Source: Aurelia coerulea (Eukaryota > Cnidaria > Scyphozoa > Semaeostomeae > Ulmaridae). Taken from it: 64,000 nucleotides of DNA. The notes below the pieces were generated by a model. It was given only the letters and a program-made list of their open reading frames with translations, made no database searches and was not told the DNA's origin. The stretch covers positions 11,881,501 through 11,945,500 of the forward strand of contig CM076949.1 in assembly GCA_039566865.1 (NCBI GenBank), read 5' to 3'. The position numbers and the translations under genes are program-made. Below are positions 1-12,350 of the stretch, one piece after another (within the stretch, counting starts at the first letter, position 1; the number at the start of each line of letters is the position of its first letter).

Positions 1-352
1 TTGATCATAAGCCTCATAAATCTTAGAATTGTGTTCCTTATGACTCTTATGATTGAGGCATGGGAAAGTTTTTCTTGGCCTTGAAATTCCTCCGCAGTAG
101 ACCGTTAAGTAAAATAATTTTTAAACAAACTGAGATGCATCTCACGAATACTTTATGCATAAAAAGCAGCTTACTCATCGATTTGACGACGAAGGATATT
201 TTTACGAAAGTTTTCACTTCATTCAGCAGACCCACTTTACCCCACCCTACCCTACTTTATGATGAATTGTGCAGGCACGAGTTGAACCATGTTAGAAACG
301 GTGGCCAAACAAAAGCAGTACTATTGCATCAAACATGTTTGCTCCGTTTGCC

Positions 353-635
353 CACGGGGGGGGGGGGGGGTCTTGGCCAAATTTTGGGTAAGGGCCTGCC
401 GTGAGCATACCAATTTTGACCATTTCCTGGAACAATATTGTCGAATTTGTACCAAATATGATATCATGACCGTTCGCTAGTCCAATATTGTCAAAAATGA
501 TACCTTTGGCTAGACCGTTGTAGGCCAAAATTGCAAAAAAGTATACCCTTGGCTAGACTAGAAGTTCGAAAATGTATACCCTTGCTCGCGGCACATCCCC
601 AGGTACCTTTACTATGGAAGAACCCCCCCCCTGTG
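353..635. mobile_element. Small hAT-like MITE with 8-bp target duplication
   Basis: A 283-bp element starts CACGGGGG and ends CCCCTGTG, giving short G-rich inverted ends. It is flanked by the perfect 8-bp direct repeat CGTTTGCC (345-352 and 636-643). An 8-bp duplication and CA...TG ends are the hAT pattern. The interior carries spaced copies of a motif like GTATACCCTTGGCTAG (roughly 480-590), and there is no coding potential. The short ORFs across it on both strands are chance readings. Confidence 0.75.
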
Positions 636-643
636 CGTTTGCC

Positions 644-1373
644 ATCATGTTTTATTTTGTTACATGATACTTTACGATGTATTGTGCATGCACAAGTTGG
701 ACCATGTTGGAACTGACTCTTGAGACCATTGTATAGGACAATAATGCGCGGGAGAGTTGAGGTGGTCATTTAACAGCACAAGGGCAGAGAACTGAAGTAA
801 AAACAATAAAATATGCCTGCGAAAGGCTGCCAATGTCAAGGAAGAGAGATTTATGGCATTTCAAGGTAGGCAAAGATCCTAATTTATTCCAATCTAACAC
901 AACTGTAACCTGTCACTCATGGTTTACTTGGAAAGAAATGAGCCTAATCACTGATACCACTGTGATCAAAATCATATGTGGGCCCAAGCCAAAACATTTC
1001 CTTTTCTAGAATTTTTCAGAAAACTAGCATTTTCTATACAAAAATCATTACCTCGAAGGCATCGTATGGAGGCATCGAGTCCGCATAAATAGCGGGCTCA
1101 TGACCAATATCAAATTCCTTTCAATCATAAAACAAACGTTGTGATTTAATCGCTATTGGAATTAAACCAAAGAAATTCCCGAGGATAATGCAAGGATTAA
1201 GAAGCCTGTAGTCTCCACTGCTAATGATTTTAGCACTATTGTGTACTATTGAACAAAGGGCCGTCAGCAGTTTGTCAGCAAAATTCAGGATAGCATCAAC
1301 GCTCAGCTATTTAAATGGACTCAATTCCTTTAACAGATTCTACTGCAAAATGAAAGGCATTGGAAAGTTTGGC
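644..1373. other. Stretch with no recognised feature
   Basis: AT-rich sequence. I see no convincing exon, repeat boundary or RNA gene here on either strand. Confidence 0.5.
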
Positions 1374-1789
1374 ATAGGGCTCAAATCTTTCAAATCTTCA
1401 AAAGGTCGGTGTAAAATTCAACTGCAGTTTTCTTTAAATTGGATGGCTTGAAAGGAACTTATGGTACTTTGCTGTAAATCCGCCGTGGAATTTTTCATAT
1501 CTTAATTTTTTCAAAATGGCAGCAATTTAATTATTTTTGAAAAAGTTCATGGAAAATTTTGAAAACAATTTGAATCATCGTAAATCCTAAACCAATAGAA
1601 GAAACATTATATAACCCACACGCATGCGTCATATTTCGCAATATTACTACATATAGAAACTACTACAAAATCAATTGTGAAAACAAGCGTTTTGAAGTTG
1701 GTTTGAGAATAACAGGGGGTTAAGTAAAATAAACAAATTTATCACACAAAGACAGACAAAGTCAAATTAGTAGGACGCTGCGGAGGAGC

Positions 1790-2848
1790 GTGCTCCTTAT
1801 TGCTAAATTAGAGGCCTATGGGTTTCATGAAAAAAGCTTGCGACTGATGTATAGCTACCTAACGAATCGGAAACAGAGTGTAAAAATTGGGTCTTACAAA
1901 AGTTCTCAGAGCAATGTGAAGATAGGCGTCCCCCAAGGCTCCGTTCTTGGGCCCTTGCTATTCAACATCTTCCTAAATGATTTATTCTATATGAAATTAA
2001 ATTCAGAAATATGTAATTTTGCTGACGATAACACCGTGTATTCATGTGGCACTCGCATAAGCGAAATTACGACAAATTTAGAAAACGACCTAAGTACACT
2101 CCTAAATTGGTTTTATGCTAATGGTATGGTGGCAAACCCTGATAAGTTCCAATTGATGTTCCTGGGACTAAATGAAAAACATAAGTTACGCTTGAATATT
2201 GAGGGTGTAAAAATATCGTCCACTGAACATGTTAAACTTCTTGGAATCGAAATTGACAACAAGCTTCGATTCAATAAGCATGTAAAAACACTCTGCGACA
2301 AAACAAACAGAAAAGTCAGTGCTTTTAGGAGGTTAAATATTTATCTCTCAAGAGAACAGGCAATGAAACTGTGCAACACAGTAATTATCTCAAGCTTTAA
2401 CTATTGCCCATTAGTGTGGATGTTTTGTGGCAAAGATGCCAACCATAAAATGAACCGTACCCATAAGCGTGCTTTAAGAATACTCCACAATGATTACGAC
2501 TCTTCCTTTGATACACTTTTGGAGAAAAGTGACACTGTAACGATCCATATTAAAAATCTCCAAAAATTGATGCTAGAAATCTTTAAGTCAATGAACCAGC
2601 TAAATCCATCATACATCTGGCACCTTCATGAAAGGAAGGAGATTCAGTATGACCTCAGAACTAAGCATCTGTGTAAATTGCCGATTACGAGGACGATAAA
2701 ATTTGGCATGGAGTCGCTCTCATTCAGAGGAAGCATATTGTGGAACAATCTTAACGATGAAATAAAGGAGCTATCAACGGTTGCAAGCTTTAAAACAAAG
2801 ATCAAAACCTGGACGGGTGAACAATGTAATTGCCGAATTTGTAAATAG
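1790..2848 (+). CDS. Non-LTR retrotransposon reverse transcriptase, 5'-truncated
   Basis: Open frame of 352 codons covering the C-terminal half of a LINE ORF2 reverse transcriptase. Visible landmarks are GVPQGSVLGPLLFNIFLND (about residues 46-64), the catalytic box FADDNTVYS (about 77-85), the thumb segment KLLGIEIDNKLRF (about 150-162), and an RGSILWNNL motif near the C-terminus typical of CR1/L2/jockey-like elements. The endonuclease and the N-terminal RT blocks are missing, so the first ATG is not a genuine start and this is a 5'-truncated copy. The frame is otherwise uninterrupted, suggesting a fairly recent insertion. A 3' UTR of about 110 bp and an A-tract follow. Confidence 0.88.
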   Translation: MLLIAKLEAYGFHEKSLRLMYSYLTNRKQSVKIGSYKSSQSNVKIGVPQGSVLGPLLFNIFLNDLFYMKLNSEICNFADDNTVYSCGTRISEITTNLENDLSTLLNWFYANGMVANPDKFQLMFLGLNEKHKLRLNIEGVKISSTEHVKLLGIEIDNKLRFNKHVKTLCDKTNRKVSAFRRLNIYLSREQAMKLCNTVIISSFNYCPLVWMFCGKDANHKMNRTHKRALRILHNDYDSSFDTLLEKSDTVTIHIKNLQKLMLEIFKSMNQLNPSYIWHLHERKEIQYDLRTKHLCKLPITRTIKFGMESLSFRGSILWNNLNDEIKELSTVASFKTKIKTWTGEQCNCRICK

Positions 2849-2981
2849 CCTGTCCACTACGTTATGTATATTTCTTAGACATTTGTAAATTATATTGTAA
2901 ATAGTTGGTATAAATTAGTTTCTTCTTTAAACTATGTAACACCAACTTTCAAGAATGTAAAAAAAAAAAAAAAAAAAAAAA
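2849..2981 (+). other. LINE 3' UTR and poly-A tail
   Basis: AT-rich trailer ending in an uninterrupted A-tract at about 2959-2981, directly after the RT stop codon. This is the expected 3' end of a retrotransposed copy. I could not find a confident target duplication on both sides. Confidence 0.7.
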
Positions 2982-3252
2982 TAACCCTCATGAATACCAT
3001 AGTTTATGAAGGTCTACAATATGATGGCAAGAAGAAATTTGCGGCTTTTCTAGTTTACAATTTTAGAAATTTGATGATGTCATAGCCTCAAATTTAACAA
3101 ATGCTGCCATTTTGAAATTAACCAAGATATTAACAAATTGCCACCGTAGATTTACGGCAAGAAGCCCAAAGTTCTTTCCAAGCAATTTATTTCAATGAAC
3201 ACTGCAATAGAATTTTACACCAACCTCTTTAAAGATTTGAGCCCTATGTTGT

Positions 3253-4463
3253 CAGCATGGCGCCCTTAGGAAATCAAATCTTACAACATCAAGATTACAA
3301 CTTCAAAACACTTCTATGTTGGTAAGAAGTTTTAGGAATAAAATGACTTTTAAGGAAATGAATAAAAATAGAAAAATAAGTGAATAAATAAACAAATAAA
3401 TGATAAAAACTCGTACGTGACTATCTGTTGGTGACTAAAGATTCCTTGAAGTGTCTGCCGTCTTCTTCAAAAATCTCATCTCCTAACTTCATGCGTGTAT
3501 TTTATGCTGTGCTTGGTGAAGTACAAGACTTATCAAACAATACACAATTTTAACAAATTCTTCAATGTTCGGGAATAATTTGTTGGATTGCTAATCTGGT
3601 TACGCTGGTATTTTGCACCATCAAATAGTAATAGCTTTGATCGAGTCTACCACTATGAAATTTGCTAAAGAGCATTGACGGACAGGTCGCATACCAAATC
3701 CAAAGTTATATTTTGCTACGAAATTCAATTCAATTAGGTACAGGAGACTGCTGGTAAACGACATTGAACAAGACGCAACAAAGGCAACAAAACGAAACCG
3801 AGCTATCATAGAAACTTTTTCAAATGTTCTACTATCCAACTGAGCAACATATAAAGCATCCTAGCAGCAGGTAAGCCAGCTCTCGACACTTTTCTGCATT
3901 GATCGTAGCTTGGCTCCGTGGCTAGTCCCATTGTAAACGTAAAAAGTGGGAAGATACGTTGAAATATAATCACGTGACACATCCGCATGCGCCTCTAAAT
4001 CCAAACGGCATGGTTAAAGTTAGTCAAAATTTTTACGTGATCGTATGGACAAACCAAATTCTATCACAAAAATTCACACTAGACTCCAGGTATCTGTGCC
4101 AACATAGGTGTTGAAATGGGATCAGGGTGCCTGGTCAGTTCAAAACGCTTCATTCGGGCTCAAAAAAGTTGTGATGGTTTTTTTCCTGCTTATACAGTCT
4201 CGAGGAGTTTGTCCAAATTGCAAGATTACTTTGTTGTGAAGTGAAAAGTGATCACTGCCAAGCCACATTTAATGAAGTGCTAACAATTTGTATTGAATTT
4301 TGATACTAACAACTTTAACCTTCAGAAATCTAATCTTAGTTTACCAATTTCAATCAATACATGTTTACAAAGAATAAATTCCTTGTTATAAACGCTACAA
4401 CTACCACGAAATAAGCAATGTAGAAAAGTAGCATCTTGCAACCATAGGCACAGACTGACTTAC
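3253..4463. other. Probable intron or 3' region of the minus-strand SR-protein gene
   Basis: No exon could be assigned. The exon at 4464-4526 ends with a consensus donor, so at least one more exon must lie at lower coordinates. Several short minus-strand frames (for example near 3621-3988) exist, but none is recognisable or has a convincing phase match. Confidence 0.35.
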
Positions 4464-4526
4464 CCGCCTGGTCCAGGGCCTCTTCCTCCTCTCCTCTGCG
4501 GTGGCGGTGGACTCCTTTGCCGTACT
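4464..4526 (-). CDS. SR-protein gene, downstream coding exon (63 bp)
   Basis: On the minus strand this segment is bounded by TTTTACAG (acceptor) and GTAAGT (donor). Read with one leading base completing a split codon, it encodes VRQRSPPPPQRRGGRGPGPG, the same R-S-P-P/RGG composition as the large upstream exon. The upstream exon ends two bases into a codon and this one supplies the third, so the phases agree. It also ends two bases into a codon, so another exon should follow at lower coordinates. The match in phase and composition makes this a real exon. Confidence 0.8.
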
Positions 4527-6867
4527 CTGTAAAATAATGACGATGACAAGAATAAATAAAAAAATTGTGATGATTTCAAAGAGCTTCTTATGTTGCGGCA
4601 ATTCATGATTGACATGATAATGATTCACCGTCCAGCTCAATACAACACAGGACGGGGTCTGTGTATGGTGTTACGAACAAGTGACATTAGAACGTAACGA
4701 GCCTATTCCTTCGCGAATGCAGTCTTTCTTATATGCAGAAAGCTCATGACCGCCGAAATCAATCCCTTTAGTTTCTTCTGAATTCTGAAAGCGTTGTGAA
4801 GCAATATTCTTAGCGCTGAAGTTGAAAATCATACAATGATGCAGGGCTAAACTCATTGGCGAATGTTTTCATCGACCACTTCAACTTACAAAGGATAAAA
4901 ACATCAGTTGATGAATGAAGCATCGCTGACTCTGCTGCTGTTAGCACAAACAACGCGTTGGAGCGGAGATGAAATTATGATCCATGTATAATTAACTGTC
5001 CATATCGTCGAGAAATTTCTCGCAGATTTGAAACGGCAAAACTTCATACAGGTATATTGGGACTTGGTTTCTATAAAATTCAAGGAGTCACGGCACAACG
5101 ATAAAATGTGCGTTTCAATTCAATGATCACAGTTGATATCTTTAAACGAGCTTGACATGGTCCTTTTTCTTTCTACACTTGTCAATTTTAGACCTGGCAA
5201 AATCTAAAAAAGGATGCAAAAAATTCAAAATATAGCATACAAAACTGGCAAAGTTTGACCTTCTGGCAGATCTCATGTTTCTTCGTTGTGAAAATCGGCG
5301 ATGGTCGTCAAATAAACGTAGTTTAAGAAAGCAGTCTTTCCTTGGAAAAGAACAGACCATTTGGGAAATGGGATCATATTAGCACTGCTGCAACTGGCTT
5401 GAAAGAGAAACAATGACGCCGCGTAAATGTTGCACATACGATCGTGTCAAGAAACGAGATCATGCAAGGCTGCCGCGAAACCAGTGACGTTCAACAAACA
5501 TCTTTACAGATGGTACCAAATTTTGCTTTAGCTGGTCGTTTCTGGGTAAAAAGGGGAAATGTTGCACATACGATCGCGGCAAAATGACATGATATTAGGC
5601 TGCCATGAAGCAAGTGATGGTCTACAAAAATCTTTACAGATGGTACCAAATTTTGCAAAAGTTGGTAATTTCTGGGTAAAAAATGAACATGCTACACTCA
5701 TCGGCAGGAATTGACACTGGCTTGTTACACCGTCTCGAGACCTAACAACATCACGTGATGGGAACTATTTTGAAGTGCTGAACGTTGCAAAAAATTTGGA
5801 CCAACCCGTGGAATAGTTTTGGTTTGATTTTCAATTTTTGGCGGTATCGTTTTGATCGGCAATAAATGGGACTCGTGAGCCAGCCATTCATAGGCTTGTT
5901 AGGTCACATAAGTGTCCACAACTTTGATGCATTCCATTGTAGATAGCGAATGAAGCTGAACTGTTAGCAAGCCCGTAAGGATGAGATCGAGCTTGTTGCA
6001 ATACATTAAAAGGTTTCTGGTTTCTGTTGCACATTTAACGGCTGCCAGTAGAAAAAAGAAAACTTATAATTCTGCCTTAAAGATTCTTGGTTAAGATTCT
6101 CTTGCACTGCCAGCGCATCAGTGTTCACCAAGAAGAGTCTTTAAAGTCAATTCACGGACTTAAGAGCGGCGTTAGTCATGGGTTCTTTGTCTCCATTGAT
6201 GATTAAATCTTTTTTTCTATTTATGAGCATCAAGAAGCGCGTGACCTTTCTTTTTTCCTTTTTGATACCAAATGGTTTTCTCTCCGCTCATATAATTCAA
6301 ATGATGATTGCTTGTCATGCTCTTCGGGCATTGCAAATAGATTTCAAAATGAAATTCAATTTTGAGTTCCAGCAAAGTATCAGAATAGTTTGAATGAAAT
6401 GTCCAATTCATGGAACTATAGAAAGCTGCCTTGATATGATGCTGATTGATTTCTCTTAAAAGGAGTTACGTTTTCACGAAAGTTGATGAACATACTGGGC
6501 CAATATGAATGGCTACCAGTACAAAGCAGCTGATTCAAGATGAATTGATATTAGTAGATCACTACTGCCTTTCTTCAAATGAACCAAAAACTGCGAAAAT
6601 ATTTGAAAAGGTGGTTCGAATTCACCGGTTCGGTACTGAGCATAGTTTTGTTGTTGTTTGTAAAGTTCTTAAAAACGGAATTTTTATCGTAATATTGATG
6701 GGATTGGCTTGATGTGTGCGGTGTTTCAAGAAAAGAGGCTGCTCCCATCTTTCAGCGAAACCAATAGCAAAATGGGAAGAAACATAGTACCAATAAAGTA
6801 ATAAACAAAGAACTTAAAAAATTGAAACTTTTCAACAGTGATGACGTTTAAAACCGATGACACAAAC
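4527..6867 (-). other. Intron of the SR-protein gene
   Basis: Inferred intron between the two coding exons, with donor GTTTGT at the 6868 boundary and acceptor TTTTACAG at the 4526 boundary. It contains a 132-bp direct tandem duplication. The small ORFs inside it are unrecognised and probably noncoding. Confidence 0.65.
5425..5688. repeat. Two-copy tandem duplication, 132-bp period
   Basis: AAATGTTGCACATACGATCG begins at 5425 and again at 5557. The copies stay recognisable through TCTTTACAGATGGTACCAAA and TTTCTGGGTAAAAA. They differ by scattered substitutions, so the duplication is not recent. It lies in an intron. Confidence 0.8.
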
Positions 6868-8494
6868 CTTGCACTCATTAATGACAATCTTGGTGGTGGA
6901 GAGCGTCTTGATAAACCTTCCTCTGGAAAACGATCACGATCAGCAAAACGGCTAGCTCCATCACGTAACAGTCTCATCGGCTCAGCATCTCTCTCACGTC
7001 TTGGTCTTCGACCAAAGCCACGCTCTGGACTGAGGCTTCCTGCACGGTCTACAAAGCCACCTACACCTCGACCAATGCCGCGTTCAATGCCATGTTGACG
7101 CTGCATATCCGAATCCCTGAAGCGGGCTGGGCCATTTCTGTCTTCATGAGAGTCAGAAAACCGCCCATTAACTGAGCTGTTGAATCGGCCTACTTCGAGC
7201 AGGGAAGGCGGACTTCTGCCCCGTGGCAAAAAGTCTCTGGGATGGTCTATATCTCCTCTTCCTTGGTTTCGCATTGGTGGGCTATTTGGCGGCCTCATTG
7301 CAAAAGATGGTCGGTCAAATCGATCCATTGGTTCATTCCGCATAGTGAAAGGGTTAGGCGGGGACATTCTACGAGGCGAGAATCCTGCGCTACGACTTCC
7401 TCTGGGTGGGGAACTTCTGGAAGGAACCATTCTCGGCTCATTGGACAGCAATCCCCTAACTTGCGGTCTAAATTGATCTCTAGAGGGCGGACCCCGCGCA
7501 AACTGGTCCCCGAAAGGTGATCGACGAGGAGGTGGGCCTCTTGGGGGTGAATCGTACAAGCGTGAATCTCTAGGTGGTGATCTGCGTGGTAATAAACTTC
7601 TCGGTGGGGACCCATGCATTTGAAGGTGTCTTTGTGGCGACCTTTCAATGGGCATTCCTCGCGGTGGTGACCTCCGACTATATGAATTCCTTGTCAGTTG
7701 GGCCCTTGGTGGAGACCAGTCGGAAGGAGGCCGTCGAAGCGGTGACCCACGACGAGGAGGAGGACCTCTGATCGGGGATCCATGGCGTGCAATCAAATTT
7801 CTTGGTGGTGAACCCCGCAGGGGTGCAGGACCTCTGAGTGGCGATCGACGGTCTGGCGGAGCACCTCTGAGAGGAGATCGGCGCATTTGTGGAGGGCCGT
7901 TGAGTGGTGATCGACGTGGCGGATGAGGACCTCTTGGTGGTGATCTTCGAGGAACAGGGCCTCTGGCTGGGGATCTTCTTACCATAAGTGCCCTTGGTGG
8001 GCTTTCTCTGAACTGACCCCGACTGGGTGGAGCATGAACCGGATGGTCTCTCCCGGGAGACCTTCGCAAACCAACGGATCCCCGGGACTTTGGTGAGCGA
8101 ATTGGAGACCTGCCTCGATCTGAAGCCACTCGCCCTGGACGTCCTCTAGATGGAGGACCCCTTGGTGTAAAGCCTTGTGAACCTGGGCCTCTATCACCAA
8201 AATTTCGGTCCATACCGCGTCCTCGGCCTCCACCTTCTCTGTTGTTGGATTTTCTCTCCGAATGAGACAGCTGAGCCTTGATTCTCACACCACAAAGACG
8301 CTTGTTGTCCATTACACGCACAGCCTCTTCGGCATCACATGGGTCATTGTAGACAGCAAATGCGAATCCTGGTGGGTTTTTAGCAACCCATACTTCTTTC
8401 AAAATGCCGAATTTGCCAAATGCTTGCCGGATTTCCTCTTCGTCTCCGTCTTCACCAAGATTTCCAATATACACCTTTGATGACGTCATATTAG
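6868..8494 (-). CDS. SR-type splicing factor (SRSF3/SRSF7-like), main coding exon
   Basis: The start ATG is at 8489-8487, five bases after an acceptor (CTGCAG). The open frame upstream of it is intron read-through, so I take MTSSKVYIGNLG as the N-terminus. Residues about 4-76 form one RRM with RNP2 VYIGNL and an RNP1-like block around PPGFAFAVYND. The layout and the phrase VWVAKNPPGFAF closely resemble SRSF3 and SRSF7. Next come an RGG-like segment, then more than 300 residues dominated by RRSPPRGP-type units, far longer than the RS tail of vertebrate SRSF3 or SRSF7. The exon ends at a donor (CAAG/GTTTGT) whose phase fits the exon at 4464-4526. Expected role: nuclear pre-mRNA splicing through RNA binding and protein contacts by the basic Ser/Pro/Arg tail. 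The frame continuing past 6868 is intronic. Confidence 0.88.
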
Positions 8495-11400
8495 CTGCAG
8501 ATACCTTGAAGAGCAACAGATCTAGACAATGAATGTAAAGTGGTATTTGAAAAGTAGTAAAAATCCGCTCGAATTTGCGTCTCATTATGGAAAGTTTCCG
8601 GAATGGCAGGCAGCAGCGATAAAATGTACTTTTTTGTAATAAAACATTGACATTTTCCTGGAATATAGTGCACTGCAACATTCAACAGTGATGTGAAAAT
8701 TAGTATATTATCCAAGAAGCAAGACAAATTTTGGCACTTTTCAACAAACGCTTTTTCAAAATACTTTGGATACGAGGTTCGAAAATTGCAAAGTCGAGAG
8801 CACTCACACACAATTGTCACAAGACCAGTTTTCCTGTCACAAACAAATAGTTTTCAACAAAATTATGAAACCCGTACATTATCTCTAATCATCAAAGTTG
8901 CAGTTTCTTAAAGTTGCAGTTAGAATAGCAACAGCTTGCCTAACAACAGAAAACAGGGCGCGGCACTGGCTTAATTGAAGAGAAATGTGGCGCATTAGCA
9001 TTCAGAATTCATTTGATCAAAATGTGAATGCAGTGCTACAGCTGTAGTTCGGCATTTTCGGTTGAGAAATGTTGAAAAAGGCATCCGCTACTGTGATTTA
9101 TTCTTCGTTGGTAGAATCTACAAGGAAGTTGTGTCACTGCTATTGAGCGAGATTCTTTCATGGAACAATTGATGTTATTTGAAGACAACATCGTCATCTT
9201 AAAGATAAGGAAATGTCTAGAATTTCTATCACTGCTATTGGGCGGGATCATTACATGGACTAAAACTGACGTCAGTGTATGAAAACATTTTCAATCCGGA
9301 AAATGCAACCGATCCTTAAATTTTCCTGTATTTGTATCCAAGACTAATTAATCTAATTGTTGGTCGATCCTTTGTTCTTCTAGAAAATCGTGAGATAAGG
9401 AATTATATTTTGAGCAACGGTATTTACAAAACATGGTACCTAGCCAAAAATAGCCAAAAATGCAGTTTTATATGCAATTTTTAAAAACCTAAACGTCCAA
9501 GATCTTTATCAGGGGCATAAATGACCAATCTAAAGCATTAAAATTCAGTTTAATGTCCTTGGTTTTGATTTCAGACCATTCCTAAAAGCCAGGTAACTTC
9601 TCAAAGCCACAATTTCCACAACTTCAAAGCATGGTCAATGTTCAAAGCAATTTAAAGACTTTGTAATGCGTCTAAAATCAATTTGGCCCTTGACACAATC
9701 GGTAATGTAATGAGATTTTGGTAATGTTTCAAAGATGAAATTGTTCTTGATTCAACCTGTACTGACGCGTACTGTATTTCGGTTTTTATGTTTTAAATTT
9801 GAAGGGCACATCCCAACCCTCGTTTTTAAAACAAAATAGCATCGATTTTCTCCTCTAATTTACTGCTAGGAAATTCTGTTACAGGTTTCAGGCTACAAGC
9901 TCCACAGGTGATGAAATCTTATGACCTGATTTCAAATCAAATTCGTTTCTTCCAAACTGTGCTGTGATTTTCTTCTTTATATTCTGTGTTCATTGACGAT
10001 TACTGAGACGTTATCTGATCTCCTACTTTCCGAAGTCCAGAATTAATTAAACTTCGAGTCAAAAGCTTCCGGACTGTCTTCTCATCACTGGTTGTTTCTT
10101 TCAGAAAACTGCCATTTTGGCAAAAATTATCTAAACTTTCAACTGTGCATGTTTAGGAAACCAAAAATGCGTAGGAACTGCCAACAGCATAAGTTGGTTG
10201 TATGTGCTTGGAATGGAGGATTGTTTGTCAAAAGAAGGCATGGTTAGTATCTTTTCCTTGCATCGGAATGCAAGGCTGCAAAAATTCCAGACAAGAAAAA
10301 GTTAAGCAGCATCTCAGTTTATTATCAGCTGTGAACTTTAACCATTCGTTTAGGTAACCACTCCTTTAGGTAGGGGCAAATTTGCAATAAACTTCAGCTA
10401 CTTTTGATAGTTTGAATTGTTAATTTGCCATTATTATTTGAGGACTGCCTTGGCGAGGGGAATTACCATACAAAATTAATTCAGATGTAAGCCGTCATTC
10501 TCATAGCACCATGGTCTTCTTCATGCGAGCTAAATTCCTGTTGGTCCAAAAACTGCTCGTCGTAAGAGGGTATCAAAACCGAAAAATGCCTCTATATTGA
10601 GCACAACCGTCACAAGGGAGCAACGTAGTCGTGATATCCCTTTTCCAACTTCCGCATTTACTACGTCGGTTCTTGTCGAAGCTGATTGCTTCATTATAAT
10701 TTCCATGTTCCAAACAGTAAAAGCCAACACCAATGTCTCATATCCGATGGAAAAGAGCACATTTACGGATAACTCCATCAAAGAATATCAAATTTGTTAT
10801 TTTTCGTCGACGTTCCTCTGATGTCACAGCGAGTCAATTTTGCCAATCATGTTAACGAAGAAATCTGCAAGACGTCCAGGGAGAAATGAACCCAAAAACC
10901 AGTAGTTTACGGCCATTAACAACGAAACTGCGCTAAAGAAGGCTAAACACCGCAATCGGTCAGCCCTTACGAACCGCATCCAAAGATAAAAGTGTGCCAT
11001 AACAAATGTGTGCATAGCTTACACACATCACGGGTTCCTTACAGAATAAACATGTTTTCGCGGCAGTAAACCGACAGAGGCCAAGCAAGAAACGAGTGGC
11101 TCTGGCAAACAGAGGCCAATCTACACAATTGCGACTGCATTATCAATCAAATAGCGGTACATACAAAATTGAAGTCTTGGATGGAAATATTGAAGAGATT
11201 GTTGTCAAGAACGTGACGCTTACGATTACCATTTCAGTGAGGTAAGGCACGATTGCTACGACAAAGATGAGGGAATTTTGTATTTGCCATGAGCAAATCA
11301 GCACAGGGAGCCAAGGAAATAAGAACTATGCACCATCCTCAATTTTTCTACTAGAACTCTCAGTTCATGAAGAGACAATTGGCGCAACCAGAAGTGATGA

Positions 11401-11558
11401 TTTATGCATTTTCATTCAAACATAGATAAAAGAAATCGCTAGGAATGTTTTGTGATAAACAACGGTCTTTTGTGATAAAAAAAGGCAGCTGAAACGAAAG
11501 GGGGGACACGAAAACAATGCAGTGCATAAGGGAACTTGGTCGACATGAAACACGAGGA
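8495..11558. other. Region upstream of the SR-protein gene, no assigned features
   Basis: It should contain the 5' UTR exon(s) and promoter of the SR-protein gene, because 8495 is a splice acceptor, but I could not place them. Two minus-strand frames (10530-10781 and 10824-11015) encode hydrophobic peptides of 83 and 63 residues. I do not recognise either, and they are separated by stops. Confidence 0.4.
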
Positions 11559-11876
11559 TGAAAATAGCGTGATTTTGGTCGGGAGTTGTTTGTTGCGGGA
11601 TGTTTCCATTGCGGAACGCAGATTGCGTTGAGTGATAACAGATAAAAATTCTGCTCTTGAAAATATTATTAGGAACTAATGAAGTATACCAGGAGATAGC
11701 ACAATCATTCCTTGAGTCATTCAGAAAAAAAGCGTACTGTTACATGGTGCAGTTTTTTTGTAGAAATATTTTTGATCAAGGTGTTTTTTTGGTGGGGAGT
11801 CTCGGTCTTGTTGCTGGGTATTTCCCCTGCGGAATGCAGAACAGAGCAGATAACTTTTCTGCTCTTGAAAACATTA

Positions 11877-11907
<31 letters not shown>

Positions 11908-12350
11908 TGTATGTATGTATGTATGTATGTATGTATGTATGTATGTATGTATGTATGTATGTATGTATGTATGTATGTATGTATGTATGTATGTATGTAT
12001 GTATGTATGTATGTATGTATGTATAGATGTATGTATGTATGTATGTTTGTATGTCTAACCCTAGGAACTAATGAAGTATACAAGGAGATAGCATAGTAAT
12101 TACTTGAATCAATGTCTAACCCTAGGAACTAATGAAGTATACAAGGAGATAGCATAGTAATTACTTGAATCATTCTGAAAAAATCGTACTGGTTACATGG
12201 TGTAATTTTTTTTCGTAGAATTATTTCAAATCATCAAGTTTTTTTTGGCCGGAAGGTGTTTGTTGTTGGGTGTTTACCTTCCGGAACCCAGATTGCATTG
12301 AGTAATAAAAGATAACTTTCCTACTCTTAAAAATATTATTAGGAACCAAC
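11559..12350 (+). repeat. Cluster of a roughly 200-bp repeat family
   Basis: Partial or full units lie at about 11559-11668, 11669-11878 and 12053-12350. They share TTAGGAACTAATGAAGTATA, GGAGATAGCA, TTCCTTGA.TCATTC and TTTTTTTGTAGAAATATTTTT. A related unit lies at about 28108-28275, so the family is dispersed as well as clustered. Within it GTCTAACCCTAGGAAC recurs at 12052 and 12113, a 61-bp tandem duplication. The ends of the family are not defined by a TIR or tail that I can see. Confidence 0.7.
11879..12045 (+). repeat. Long (ATGT)n microsatellite
   Basis: About 165 bp of nearly pure tetranucleotide repeat, with interruptions near the 3' end (TATAGATGT, TGTTTGT). It produces spurious ORFs with Met-Tyr-Val-Cys periodicity on one strand and Thr-Tyr-Ile-His on the other. 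Confidence 0.97.

Larger units (their letters stand above)
1374..3252. repeat. Diverged inverted repeat enclosing a LINE copy
   Basis: About 1374-1530 matches the reverse complement of about 3083-3252. Shared pieces include ATAGGGCTCAAATCTTT, GGTGTAAAATTC and TTCAAAATGGCAGCA. The arms are clearly diverged, with scattered substitutions and small gaps. The enclosed 1.5 kb holds a truncated LINE with a poly-A tail, so the LINE probably inserted into a palindromic DNA element. I found no clean target duplication for the outer repeat, so its class is unknown. Confidence 0.6.

Noticed and set aside
6838..7926. Plus-strand and alternate minus-strand frames of 65-117 codons
   Set aside because: Antisense or frame-shifted shadows of the SR-protein exon caused by its low-complexity GC-rich repeats.
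10530..11015. Two hydrophobic minus-strand frames (83 and 63 codons) as a membrane protein
   Set aside because: Not recognisable, separated by stops, with no supporting splice signals; kept only as a remark.
11657..12096. Long frames of Met-Tyr-Val-Cys and Thr-Tyr-Ile-His repeats
   Set aside because: Pure translation of the ATGT microsatellite; no coding signal outside it.
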